A stretch of 13,808 nt of DNA from CAZQKE01 sp964593865 (GCA_964593865.1 CAZQKE010000088.1:1-13808), one strand, 5' to 3'; positions 1 through 7,274 are shown, numbered from the stretch's first letter. The notes: generated by a model from the sequence alone, not told the origin. Numbers and translations: made by a program.

Positions 1-331
1 CGCCCACCGTCTCCCGCGACCAGGGGACCCGTTCGTAGGGCAGGGCGTCCGGTTCGGGGAAAGGGTAGACCGCCTCCGGCCCCAGCCAGACGCGCAGCTG
101 CTCGCACCAGCGGTTTACCTGCTCGGCGCGGGCGGTGAGCAAGAGAAGGGGCCGTTGGAATTCGCAGTGAAGGGCGGCCAGGAGGTAGGGACGGGCGGCG
201 GCGATGACACCCAGGCCCGGCGGCGGTCCCTCACCGGAAGCCGGGGGCGGCCCATCCCGCTGCAACGTCTCCACCAGACGGCGGTAAGCGGGCGCATCTT
301 GGAGCAGAGGGAGCAGACCGGAAAGATTCAT
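1..331 (-). CDS. mfd: Transcription-repair coupling factor Mfd, N-terminal fragment (cut by window edge)
   Basis: Mfd is an ATP-dependent translocase that displaces RNA polymerase stalled at DNA lesions and recruits UvrA for repair. Only the first 110 codons lie in the window; the gene continues past position 1. Reading from the ATG at 331-329, the protein begins MNLSGLLPLLQDAPAYRRLV. It then shows the pattern of the Mfd N-terminal UvrB-like module: a strand reading LGVIAAARPYLLAAL, a strand RPLLLLTARAEQVNRW, and the stretch FPEPDALPYERVPWSRET, which matches the family's F-P-x-x-x-x-L-P-Y-E segment. The translocase and RNA-polymerase-binding domains are outside the window. No Shine-Dalgarno sequence is obvious before the ATG; the 5' untranslated region is a repeat array ending 15 bases from the start codon. 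Being downstream of pth fits the pth-mfd neighbourhood known from many bacteria. Confidence 0.85.
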   Translation of the reverse strand, partial: MNLSGLLPLLQDAPAYRRLVETLQRDGPPPASGEGPPPGLGVIAAARPYLLAALHCEFQRPLLLLTARAEQVNRWCEQLRVWLGPEAVYPFPEPDALPYERVPWSRETVG

Positions 332-346
332 TTCACGTCACTACAG

Positions 347-474
347 CGAATTGGGAAAGGAACGAATTGGTAAGAGCGAATTGGGAAAGGAACGAATTGG
401 TAAGAGCGAATTGGGAAAGGAGCGAATTGGTAAGAACGAATTGGGAAAGGAACGAATTGGTAAGAACGAATTGG
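347..474. repeat. Tandem array A: 30-bp unit with two CGAATTGG cores, 9 cores in all
   Basis: Read on the plus strand, CGAATTGG starts at 347, 363, 377, 393, 407, 423, 437, 453 and 467. The spacing alternates 16 and 14 bp, so the higher-order unit is 30 bp and is present four times plus a last half. The 16-bp half reads CGAATTGGGAAAGGAA (or ends GGAG) and the 14-bp half CGAATTGGTAAGAG (or ends GAAC). Copies differ by only one or two substitutions, which points to recent expansion or homogenisation. The array fills the untranslated region directly before the mfd start codon. Because 30 is divisible by three, it gives open frames on both strands, which I do not regard as genes. Confidence 0.95.
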
Positions 475-519
475 CGAGGACGCAAGTATTTCATTCCCGT
501 CCACCTTCGCTCCTGCCTC

Positions 520-690
520 CATTCGTTGCTGTTCCTATCTCAATTCGTTGTTGTTCCTATCTCAATTCGTTGCCGTCTCAATTCGTTGCCGTCTCAATTC
601 GTTGCCGTCTCAATTCGTTGCCGTCTCAATTCGTTGCCGTCTCAATTCGTTGCCGTCTCAATTCGTTGCCGTCTCAATTCGTTGTTGTCT
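520..690. repeat. Tandem array B: 16-bp CAATTCGTTGCCGTCT units, inverted relative to array A
   Basis: CAATTCG starts at 541, 563, 579, 595, 611, 627, 643, 659 and 675. From 563 on, the period is exactly 16 bp, and the commonest unit is CAATTCGTTGCCGTCT. The left edge has longer 22-bp variants carrying an extra TTCCTA-type segment, beginning with a degenerate copy at 520 (CATTCGTTGCTGTTCC). CAATTCG is the reverse complement of the array A core CGAATTG. Read on the minus strand, the 22-bp form contains GGAAC followed by AACGAATTG, closely resembling GGAACGAATTGG in array A. The two arrays are therefore members of one family in opposite orientation. The last unit covers the stop codon of pth. 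Between the arrays, 475-519 is unique sequence without recognisable features. Confidence 0.95.
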
Positions 691-1270
691 TCCGGTTAAA
701 CCGATCCATAGCCACGACGATTCCATCGGTCAGCCAACACTCGGCAGCGGCGACGGCCCGCGCCACGACTTCTGCCACGATCTCTTGTTCCTCCGGGGTA
801 AAGGGCGAAAGGACGTAATCGGCGGGGTCCACGCCCGCCGGCGGGCGACCGATGCCCAATCGCAAACGGGCGAATTCTTGCGTCCCCAGGGCGTCGGTGA
901 TGGAGCGCATTCCTTTGTGGCCGCCTGTGCCGCCGCCGGGACGCAACCGCAGGCGGCCCAGGGGCAGGTCCAGGTCGTCATAGACGACCAGGAGCCGCTC
1001 CGGGGGGATGGCGTGTGCCCGGCAGAGGCGGGCGACGGCCTGGCCGCTGAGGTTCATAAAGGTCCGGGGTTTGGCCAAAAGCACGGCTCGGCCACCGATT
1101 TCGCCTTGGGCCGTGTGGGCCTTCATCTTTTTGCGGCGGGCAAAGGTCAGGCCGTGGGCCTGGGCCAGAGCGTCCACCACGCGAAAGCCGACGTTGTGGC
1201 GGTGGGCGGCGTATTCGGGGCCGGGGTTGCCCAGCCCGACGATCAGGAACAGGGGAATGGCAGCGTCCAC
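674..1270 (-). CDS. pth: Peptidyl-tRNA hydrolase
   Basis: Pth cleaves the ester bond of peptidyl-tRNAs released from stalled ribosomes and recycles the tRNA in the cytoplasm. The 198-residue product has normal family length. Signature segments are visible: IVGLGNPGPEY (residues 10-20) followed by HRHNVGF with the likely catalytic His25; KPRTFMNLSG with Asn73; VVYDDLDLPLG with Asp98; and GGGTGGHKGMRSI with His118. The position after His118 is Lys, where the E. coli enzyme has Asn114. The start is GTG at 1270-1268, immediately after the TAG stop of the upstream gene (1273-1271), with GAGG a few bases before; translation is probably coupled. The last residues (TTTN) and the TGA stop lie inside the outermost unit of repeat array B, so the 3' end of the gene is formed by repeat sequence. 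mfd follows 342 bp downstream on the same strand. Confidence 0.95.
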   Translation of the reverse strand: MDAAIPLFLIVGLGNPGPEYAAHRHNVGFRVVDALAQAHGLTFARRKKMKAHTAQGEIGGRAVLLAKPRTFMNLSGQAVARLCRAHAIPPERLLVVYDDLDLPLGRLRLRPGGGTGGHKGMRSITDALGTQEFARLRLGIGRPPAGVDPADYVLSPFTPEEQEIVAEVVARAVAAAECWLTDGIVVAMDRFNRKTTTN

Positions 1271-2005
1271 CTAGTCCTCGTATCTTCCCAGGCCCTCCCG
1301 ACCGCGTCGGGCCAGCCAGCGCACGGCGGAAGCCAAAGCGTTCTTGAGGGCGAAGAACAAGCCGATCCCCACAAAGAGGGCTGCCGTGGCTTTGGCCCCC
1401 CAGCAGGCTGCTTCGTTGACGCTTTGGAAGGGCAAGTCCAGCGGTTCGGGGGTATCGGTCGGCGAGGCGGTGGGCAAAGGAGTAGCGGTGGGTTTGGGGG
1501 TAGGGCTGGCAACCGTGGGAACGCCGATGACGATGGTCGGCGTCGGTGTGGGGGTGTCGGTCGGCCCTGGGGGGGTAGGCGTCTCCGCCGGGGTGGGCGT
1601 TTCGGTGGGGCGGGTGTTGGCTACCTGGATGCCGCGCACGAAATACTCGTCGTAATTGCCGTCCTGGCGCACCACCCGCAGCCGCAGGCTGTAAACGCCG
1701 TCGGGGATGATCGTTGTATCCCACAGCCCCAGGCGGCCCTGGACGACCGGTACGGTGAAGGGCGAGCCGCCGATGGGCGTCCACTGATCGCCGGGATTGG
1801 GTTCCGGGCCGTAGTGGATTTCGTATTTTTGGAATTGAGGGTGGGTCGCGCTGCCTTCAATGGGAACCAGGCCGCGCACCGTCGCCCGGTCGCGGGGTGA
1901 GGTGATCTGGCCGCTTGGTTGGGCCAGGGCCGGGTGGGCGGCGGTGACGCCGAGCGCGATCAACCATACCAGAATCAGCAAAGATGCGGTCTTTTTCATC
2001 ATCAT
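1271..2005 (-). CDS. Secreted, membrane-anchored Ig-like domain protein with Thr/Pro-rich stalk
   Basis: Function unknown. The 244-residue product opens with a signal peptide (two Lys, a hydrophobic run, probable cleavage after ALA at about residue 28). Residues 30-125 resemble an Ig-like beta-sandwich of the bacterial cell-surface kind: ITSPRDRATVRG near the start, then WTPIGG, a V-x-x-G-R-L-G-L-W-D-T motif and PDGVYSLRLRVV. A Thr/Pro-rich linker follows (about 127-195). A C-terminal hydrophobic segment (about 205-228) ends in a basic tail RWLARRGREG, so the Ig-like domain should sit outside the cell on a stalk. Three consecutive ATG codons (2005-1997) could each start translation. No good Shine-Dalgarno is seen, but the previous gene stops at 2010, four bases upstream, which suggests coupling. 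The gene abuts pth and lies in the same probable operon. Confidence 0.8.
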   Translation of the reverse strand: MMMKKTASLLILVWLIALGVTAAHPALAQPSGQITSPRDRATVRGLVPIEGSATHPQFQKYEIHYGPEPNPGDQWTPIGGSPFTVPVVQGRLGLWDTTIIPDGVYSLRLRVVRQDGNYDEYFVRGIQVANTRPTETPTPAETPTPPGPTDTPTPTPTIVIGVPTVASPTPKPTATPLPTASPTDTPEPLDLPFQSVNEAACWGAKATAALFVGIGLFFALKNALASAVRWLARRGREGLGRYED

Positions 2006-2009
2006 TGGA

Positions 2010-2624
2010 TCAAGCGGCGCGGCGTTGGACGATCAGGATGGCAGCTCCTCCGGCGACCAGGGCCAATCCCAACGCTACCCACAGCCACGGTGACTTGGGC
2101 GGTTCTGCCGATGTGGTGGGAGTAGGGGTGAGGCTTGGGGGTGGAGTCTGGGTTGGTGCGGCGGTGTGTGTCGGTGTGAAACCGGGTGTGGGGGAGGCGG
2201 TGGGTGTGGAGATGGTGGCCGTCGGTGTAGCGGTCGCAGTGACCGTCGGCGTGGGGGTACCGGTGGGTGGAGCGGTTGCAGTGGGAGAGGGGGTCGTTAT
2301 GTCGGTCACCGTTGCCTCCGGCGTGGGGGTGCTGCTCGGTGCAACTGCCGTCGGCGATGGGGTAGTGGTCGGTGTGGGGATAGGGGTGTTCGTCGCCGTG
2401 GGCGGGGCGGTCGGGCGTGGTGTGCGTGTCGGGCGGGGAGGGCGGGTGGGCGACGGCGGGGGGGTAGGAGTGGGCGGTTCCGGCGTCGGAGTAAAGGTAG
2501 GGATGGTCTGATTGACGGCGTCAGCCGCATGTGCCGGATCCCCTGCCGTTCCCCAAGCCAGCAAACGGATGGTGGCCACAAGGAGGATGATCCAGGCCAA
2601 TGCGCGCAGGTTTGATTCTTTCAT
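2010..2624 (-). CDS. Bitopic surface protein: signal sequence, long Thr/Pro-rich stalk, C-terminal membrane helix
   Basis: Function unknown. The 204-residue product starts MKESNLRALAWIILLV with a hydrophobic signal sequence and a possible cleavage after AHA near residue 33. About 130 residues follow that are almost wholly Thr, Pro, Ala and Ser in PTPTP-like runs, then a membrane helix WLWVALGLALVAGGAAILIV (about 180-199) and a short QRRAA tail. No globular domain is visible, so it is probably a rigid, possibly O-glycosylated, extracellular spacer. I chose the ATG at 2624 because GAGGA lies 8 bases upstream and the signal sequence begins directly after it; the frame stays open to 2732 but the extra residues are not membrane-like. 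It is followed with a 4-base gap by the Ig-like stalk protein, and the two share the same signal-stalk-anchor design. Confidence 0.75.
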   Translation of the reverse strand: MKESNLRALAWIILLVATIRLLAWGTAGDPAHAADAVNQTIPTFTPTPEPPTPTPPPSPTRPPRPTRTPRPTAPPTATNTPIPTPTTTPSPTAVAPSSTPTPEATVTDITTPSPTATAPPTGTPTPTVTATATPTATISTPTASPTPGFTPTHTAAPTQTPPPSLTPTPTTSAEPPKSPWLWVALGLALVAGGAAILIVQRRAA

Positions 2625-2756
2625 CGTCTGTTTCCTCTGCAACCCACCTGTCTCCACGGATACGCTGGCGGTCCTCGGAGTCGCCGTCCGACGGATTGTG
2701 CCGCAGGACACAAGGTCTCCATCGCCGGTCACCGTCGGAAGGATGACGGTCGTATG

Positions 2757-2785
2757 AGTATAGCAAATTTATTGTTGAAACACAA
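2757..2785 (-). promoter_or_regulatory. Possible promoter ahead of the stalk-protein/pth/mfd genes
   Basis: On the minus strand, TTGTGT (2785-2780) and TATACT (2762-2757) are 17 bp apart. The -35 half overlaps the 3' end of the DUF4012 gene and the -10 lies just after its stop. This would start transcription about 130 bp before the ATG at 2624 and could drive the two stalk proteins, pth and mfd independently of thrS. The -35 match is only moderate. Confidence 0.4.
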
Positions 2786-5057
2786 ATAGGAATGTGCGGT
2801 CGGTGCGCAGGTCGGTTGAGGCGGAGGGCAGGTCGGGTGGCTCTGCTGCGAGAGCCTTTGCTCCCGGCGGTAGGGCGATCTCCACGCGGAGGGGGATCGC
2901 CACAGTTCCCGGCTGCTTTTGGACGCGCAGTCGGTAGGCGGTCGCGCCTTTGGGCTGTGCCACCAGCACCCGCTCCGGCAAGGCATACTCAAAGGTGAGG
3001 GTCAGTGTAGCTTGGGGCTCCAGGGCAAAGAAGGAGGTCCATACCTCCCAATCCTTCAGGTGCATCGTCGGGCTGACGGGTGGGTCGGGCGGGTTTACTT
3101 CCATGCGGGCCAGAAGGCTGCCCGGCGGCAAGGGCAGGTCCGGCCCGCGCAGCAGGCGGCTGCCGGCGGGCACATAGACGCGGACGTAATCCCAGTAGCA
3201 GCGTTCTTTCAGGTCTTGGTAAGTGTCCCCCAGTTTCCATTCCTGGATGCATTGGTCAATTTGCCGTCGGCTGTGATTGCGATAGGTCAGGGTGAGTTGG
3301 GCCTGGGGACCATCGGCGGCGGAAAGGTCCACCCGGTAGCGGATCGCGCGGGAGACGTTGGCATCCACCTTGTTGAATCCCACGTTGGAATCCACCACCA
3401 GGAGGGCATCGCCGATTGCCGGGGCGACCAAGGCCCCATCCCAGTTTTGACGACGGAGCAAGGCGGCAACTTGGGGGTCGTCCATGTAGATCAGGATATG
3501 TTTTTCGTCCAATGCCTGTTTCACCGCCCAGAGCAGAGGAACCGGCGACACGTCCCCGCCGAGCACCTTGTCCAGGGCGGCCCCGGCGATCTGCCCCATT
3601 ACGCTCTTGCGTTCCCTTTGCCAACGGTGGCCCAGTTCCTCCCGCCGGGCGTAGGCTGCGTTCCACCCTTCTTCAATGAGCCGCAGGACGTTCTCCCCCG
3701 TAACCGGTTCTTCGATGCCCTCCACGGTGAGCGGCGCGAGGGCATCCACCAGGGCTTCCAACGCCGACAGATCCAGGGCGATGACGCCGTCGGCCCGGAC
3801 ACCCCGGTCGTTGGCATAGATCTGCAACGCTTTTCGGGCAGAGGTGGGGAAATCGGGGTCCCAGTTGGCGTCGCGGAAGAGCCACATTTCGCCGTAGAGG
3901 GTGCGTTGCAGGTCAAGGGGGGTAAAATCGTGGGGGACTTTGTAATTGTCCACCCGGTAACTATCGTTGAATTGCATGTCTCCCAATCGGCCCCGGTCCA
4001 CGGTTAGCTCGGCCACGCTGCTGATAAAGCCGCCGGTGGGTCGCAGTTCGTAGCTATTTTGGGCCAGGATCAGGTAGGTGCGCGGTCCATCGGCGCCCAG
4101 CAGGTCGGGGGCCAGCAACGCGCCGTCCAAAGCGGCGTCGAAAAGGGGCAGGTAGCGGTCCAGCCGGTCCAGCAGCCCGGCGACGCGGGGGGAAAGGGTT
4201 TCCGGGTCAATGCGTTGTCTGGCTTCCTGGGCAGCGTCCAGGTCCCGGCGGGCGGCTTGCAGTTCCGGCCCGGCGGCGATGAGCACCGGCAGCAGCCGTT
4301 CGCCCACGCTTTTTTCGGCAGCCGGGTCGTCCAGTAGGTCCAGGGCCGGGGCCAACGCCCAGAAGGTGCGGTCGCCGGCAGCCGAGACGGCCACGGCCAG
4401 GTCCAGCAGGTCGGGGGCGGCGGCCAGGTCGCCGCCGTAGGTGGGCAGCCAGCCCAGCAGCCGGGTGGCGGGCAGGAGCGGCCCGGCCAGCGATTGGATG
4501 GCCTCCAGGTCGCGGCGCATCCCGCCCAGGTGCTGCCCGGCGGCATCCAGGGCGGTCGGGTCCAGAGCGGCGGGGTCGGCGGCCATTTGCTCCAGCTGCC
4601 GGAGGTGGGATTGCAGGGAGCGCGCATGGCCCAGCAGCTGCAAACCGATGACGACCAGGCCGATGAGCAGAATGAGCAGGCCCAGGAGGATCAGGCCCCA
4701 GGCCAGGCGGGAGGAGGAGCGGCCCCCGGCTGCCCGGCGGCCCGCCTCTGCCCGACGGCGCGGCGGGGCCGGGCGGGGACGGTTCCGCCACAGGAGAACC
4801 CCCTGCCCGGCAAAGAGGAGGACCAACAAGCCCCACAGCACCCGCTCCCACCAGTGGCGGGCGGCAAAGAGCAGCCCCAGGCAAAAGAGGGTCATGCCCA
4901 GGTCAAGGGGGAGCCGGAAGGAAGGAGCGTCCAGCTCCCGGCGCAGCGGAGCGGGGGTTGTGCGGGCGCGGTAGACGGCCATACTCAGGGCGGCCAGCCC
5001 CACGGCCAGCCCCAGCACCCACAGCGTGTTGTAGAACAGGCCCCACCAATCAATCAT
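2769..5057 (-). CDS. DUF4012 domain-containing multi-pass membrane protein
   Basis: The 762-residue protein has four hydrophobic segments near the N-terminus (about 8-28, 51-66, 72-90, 117-142), separated by an Arg/Pro-rich loop at 91-116. A large, probably extracellular region follows. It starts with a helical part (145-310, many Leu/Ala heptad-like runs). The DUF4012 core comes next, marked by PRTYLILAQNSYELRPTGGF (325-344), then FNDSYRVDNYKVP and later WDPDFPTSA, typical of the family. The biochemical role of DUF4012 is not established; members occur in surface-polysaccharide and cell-envelope contexts. The start ATG at 5057-5055 has GGAG a few bases upstream. It lies 49 bp after thrS with no terminator between them, so it is probably co-transcribed and under the same T-box. 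The C-terminus (FLFVFQQ) lacks an anchor. Confidence 0.85.
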   Translation of the reverse strand: MIDWWGLFYNTLWVLGLAVGLAALSMAVYRARTTPAPLRRELDAPSFRLPLDLGMTLFCLGLLFAARHWWERVLWGLLVLLFAGQGVLLWRNRPRPAPPRRRAEAGRRAAGGRSSSRLAWGLILLGLLILLIGLVVIGLQLLGHARSLQSHLRQLEQMAADPAALDPTALDAAGQHLGGMRRDLEAIQSLAGPLLPATRLLGWLPTYGGDLAAAPDLLDLAVAVSAAGDRTFWALAPALDLLDDPAAEKSVGERLLPVLIAAGPELQAARRDLDAAQEARQRIDPETLSPRVAGLLDRLDRYLPLFDAALDGALLAPDLLGADGPRTYLILAQNSYELRPTGGFISSVAELTVDRGRLGDMQFNDSYRVDNYKVPHDFTPLDLQRTLYGEMWLFRDANWDPDFPTSARKALQIYANDRGVRADGVIALDLSALEALVDALAPLTVEGIEEPVTGENVLRLIEEGWNAAYARREELGHRWQRERKSVMGQIAGAALDKVLGGDVSPVPLLWAVKQALDEKHILIYMDDPQVAALLRRQNWDGALVAPAIGDALLVVDSNVGFNKVDANVSRAIRYRVDLSAADGPQAQLTLTYRNHSRRQIDQCIQEWKLGDTYQDLKERCYWDYVRVYVPAGSRLLRGPDLPLPPGSLLARMEVNPPDPPVSPTMHLKDWEVWTSFFALEPQATLTLTFEYALPERVLVAQPKGATAYRLRVQKQPGTVAIPLRVEIALPPGAKALAAEPPDLPSASTDLRTDRTFLFVFQQ

Positions 5058-5106
5058 CGCTCTCCGTCGTCGGGTTCACCAAGGGGCACGGCAAACGCCC
5101 CATCGG

Positions 5107-6891
5107 CTACAGCTCGCGCTTGTCGGCGACGGCTTGTTGGGCCAGGGCGATGAACTCGGCGACGGGGCGGGCACCCAGGTTCTTGCCGCTCCGCAGGCGC
5201 ACGGCGACCGTCCCTTCCTCCACCTCCCGGTCGCCGACGACCAGCATGTAGGGGATCTTTTGCAGTTGGGCGTCGCGGATCTTGGCCTGCATCCGGTCGC
5301 CGGAGTCGTTCACCTGCACGCGCAGCCCGGCTTCCCGCAGTTGGGCGGCGACCCGGTGGGCATAGTCGTTGTGCCGGTCGGCGATGGGGATGAGGGCCGC
5401 CTGGATCGGCGCCAGCCAGACGGGGAATGCACCGCCGTAATGCTCGATGAGGATGCCGAAAAAGCGTTCGATGGACCCCAGCAGGGCGCGGTGGACCATG
5501 TAGGGCCGGTGCTCCAGGCCGTCGGGGCCGATATATTTGAGGTCAAAGCGGTCCGGCAGGTTAAAGTCAAACTGGATGGTCGTCGTCTGCCACTCGCGGC
5601 CCAGGGCGTCCTTGAGTTTGAGATCTATTTTGGGGCCGTAGAACGCGCCGCCCCCTTCGTCAATTTCGTAGGCCAGGCCCTCCACGGCGATGGCCCGTTT
5701 GAGCGATTCGATGGCCTGTTCCCAGCGGGCCGGTTCGCCCACCGCCTTTTCCGGTCGGGTGGCCAGGTAGGCTTTGAATTCGTCAAAGCCAAAGGCCCGC
5801 AGCAGGCGCAGGGAAAAGCGCAGCACTTCCAGCACTTCATCTTCGATCTGCTCCGGCGTGCAAAAGATGTGGGCGTCATCCTGGGTAAAGCCGCGCACCC
5901 GCATCAGGCCGTGGAGGACGCCGCTGCGCTCGTAGCGGTAGACGGTCCCCAGCTCGGCCCAGCGCATGGGCAGTTCGCGGTAGCTGCGCCGTTTGCTCTG
6001 GTAGATTTTGATGTGGAAGGGGCAGTTCATGGGTTTGATGTAATAGTCCTGGCCGTCAATGTCCATGGGGGCGTACATGCTCTCTCGGTAAAAGTCGAGA
6101 TGGCCGCTGGTCTGCCACAGCCGCGCCCGCCCGATATGGGGCGAATAGACCACTTCGTAGCCCCCGGCGAAATGTTCCTGCCGCCAAAAATCCTCAATGA
6201 TGGCCCGCACCCGCGCCCCTTTGGGATGCCAGTAGACCAGCCCGGCCCCGGCGTCCTCGTGGAAGCTAAAGAGGTCCAGTTCCTTACCCAGCCGCCGGTG
6301 ATCCCGCTTTTCGATCTCGGCCAACCAGGCCAGGTGGGCCTTGAGGGCCTTTTTGTCGGGCCAGACCGTGCCGTAGATGCGTTGGAGCATGGGCTGGGTT
6401 TCGTCGCCGCGCCAGTAGGCCCCGGCAATGTTGAGCAATTTGAAGGCGTTGATCGGAATCTGGCCGGTATGGTCCAGGTGCGGCCCGGCGCAGAGGTCCA
6501 CAAAGTTGTGGTGGCGGTAGATGGAAAGGCGGTCCACCGGTGCAGCTCCGGCTTCTCCATGCTCATCTTCTTGGCCGGAGGCCAGTTTTTCAATCTGGTC
6601 CAGCTTATAGGGCTGGTCGGCAAACATGGCCCGTGCTTCTTCCACACTGACCTCACTGTGTTCAAAGGGGTACTTGCCCTTGATGATCTCCTTCATGCGC
6701 CGCTCAATCTCGGTGAGGTCTTCGGGGGTCAGAGGACGGGGCAGGTCAAAGTCGTAGTAAAAACCGTTCTCGATGGGCGGGCCAAAGGCCAATTTGCCCT
6801 CCGGGAACATTTCCAGTACCGCTTCGGCCATGACGTGGGCCGTCGAGTGCCGCAGCCTGTACAGTTTGTCGTTGTCGGCATGTTGGGCCAT
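5107..6891 (-). CDS. thrS: Threonyl-tRNA synthetase (without TGS domain)
   Basis: ThrRS charges tRNA-Thr with threonine and hydrolyses mischarged Ser-tRNA-Thr. The 594-residue protein begins directly at the editing domain (HSTAH, residues 15-19; DLCAGPH with Cys134 and His138) and lacks the roughly 60-residue N-terminal TGS domain of longer ThrRS such as E. coli's 642 residues. The class II core is intact: zinc ligands Cys290 (PMNCPFH), His341 (DDAHIF) and His467 (MVHRALLG) are spaced 51 and 126 residues apart, exactly as C334/H385/H511 in E. coli. Motif 2 is RYERSG (319-324), GGGAFYGPKIDL lies at 413-424, and motif 3 is around GSIERFFG (472-479). A C-terminal anticodon-binding domain (about 490-594) carries GDRMQAKIRDAQ. 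The ATG at 6891 has a strong AGGAGG 7 bases upstream. Expression is predicted to depend on uncharged tRNA-Thr through the T-box leader. Confidence 0.97.
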   Translation of the reverse strand: MAQHADNDKLYRLRHSTAHVMAEAVLEMFPEGKLAFGPPIENGFYYDFDLPRPLTPEDLTEIERRMKEIIKGKYPFEHSEVSVEEARAMFADQPYKLDQIEKLASGQEDEHGEAGAAPVDRLSIYRHHNFVDLCAGPHLDHTGQIPINAFKLLNIAGAYWRGDETQPMLQRIYGTVWPDKKALKAHLAWLAEIEKRDHRRLGKELDLFSFHEDAGAGLVYWHPKGARVRAIIEDFWRQEHFAGGYEVVYSPHIGRARLWQTSGHLDFYRESMYAPMDIDGQDYYIKPMNCPFHIKIYQSKRRSYRELPMRWAELGTVYRYERSGVLHGLMRVRGFTQDDAHIFCTPEQIEDEVLEVLRFSLRLLRAFGFDEFKAYLATRPEKAVGEPARWEQAIESLKRAIAVEGLAYEIDEGGGAFYGPKIDLKLKDALGREWQTTTIQFDFNLPDRFDLKYIGPDGLEHRPYMVHRALLGSIERFFGILIEHYGGAFPVWLAPIQAALIPIADRHNDYAHRVAAQLREAGLRVQVNDSGDRMQAKIRDAQLQKIPYMLVVGDREVEEGTVAVRLRSGKNLGARPVAEFIALAQQAVADKREL

Positions 6892-6919
6892 TGTTACCTC
6901 CTATGGTTTCCAATTGAAC

Positions 6920-6951
6920 AAAGCCTCTCGCCCCATGGGGCGAGAGGCTTT
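6920..6951 (-). terminator. T-box intrinsic terminator hairpin
   Basis: A perfect 32-bp palindrome whose arms are AAAGCCTCTCGCCCCA and its complement, giving a 14-bp stem with a CATG loop. On the minus strand it is followed by TTTGTT, a weak U-tract ending about 30 bases before the thrS ATG. The GCCC in its 5' arm can instead pair with GGGT of the upstream T-box sequence to form the antiterminator. Confidence 0.8.
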
Positions 6952-7180
6952 CTCACGCGGTTCCACCCAATTTCGGCAACGGTCGCCGCGACAACCGTCA
7001 CCCTCCAGGCTCGGTAACGGGAGCTACCCGGAACCCTTTACTCGCGGACTACAAGGGTGCAGTCGCTTTCCAGGGACGGCTCGCAGGTGGTTTTCCCCAA
7101 CTAGCCAACCGGGGGAGCTTCCAGCCGCCGGCTCCCCCTCTCTGTGGCGGCGATGTTGGGTACTCGTCCTGGTCATCGCC
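6920..7180 (-). promoter_or_regulatory. Threonine T-box leader (transcription-attenuating riboswitch) of thrS
   Basis: The leader senses uncharged tRNA-Thr and lets RNA polymerase read through into thrS. The conserved T-box core, minus strand AATTGGGTGGAACCGCG (about 6972-6956), sits just before the terminator. Stem I can be traced: GGACG (7169-7165) pairs with CGTCC (7078-7074); AGTA follows on the 5' side; CCCAAC pairs with GTTGGG. The 3' side of the internal loop reads GAAAACCACCTGCGAGC and contains two overlapping candidate ACC threonine specifier codons (7091-7089 and 7088-7086). A distal GC-rich hairpin carries AGAGAGGGGGAGC and GGAAGCTCCCCC, as expected for the stem I apical region. 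Which ACC is the specifier cannot be decided by eye. Confidence 0.88.
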
Positions 7181-7197
7181 TTTACCTTATGCATTTT

Positions 7198-7274
7198 TGG
7201 TGGGCGATACAAGACTTGAACTTGTGACCTCCACGATGTCAACGTGGCGCTCTAGCCATCTGAGCTAATCGCCC
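7198..7274 (-). tRNA. tRNA-Val (anticodon GAC), CCA encoded
   Basis: The minus strand folds into a standard cloverleaf. The acceptor GGGCGAT (7274-7268) pairs with ATCGCCC (7208-7202). The D arm is GCTC/GAGC, and the anticodon arm CCACG-TTGACAT-CGTGG gives anticodon GAC, reading GUC/GUU valine codons. The T arm ACAAG-TTCAAGT-CTTGT follows, with discriminator A at 7201. The segment lengths sum to exactly 74 nt, and CCA is encoded at 7200-7198. It has its own strong promoter upstream, and only about 20 bases separate its end from stem I of the T-box leader, with no terminator between. Confidence 0.95.

Noticed and set aside
328..522. Open frames with repetitive products on both strands across array A
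   Set aside because: They exist only because the 30-bp unit is divisible by three; no ribosome binding site and no composition typical of a protein.
347..690. CRISPR array
   Set aside because: The repeats are directly adjacent 14-30 bp units with no unique spacers of constant length, and no cas gene is nearby.
548..1900. Long plus-strand open frame (450 codons) opposite pth and the Ig-like gene
   Set aside because: Antisense shadow in GC-rich DNA; it begins in the repeat array and runs through pth, whose motifs are unmistakable on the other strand.
2625..2732. N-terminal extension of the stalk protein to 2732
   Set aside because: The extra 36 residues precede a proper signal sequence and would hide it; a good Shine-Dalgarno supports the ATG at 2624.
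5134..7017. 627-codon plus-strand open frame opposite thrS
   Set aside because: Antisense shadow of thrS that also runs through the T-box terminator; no recognisable motif.
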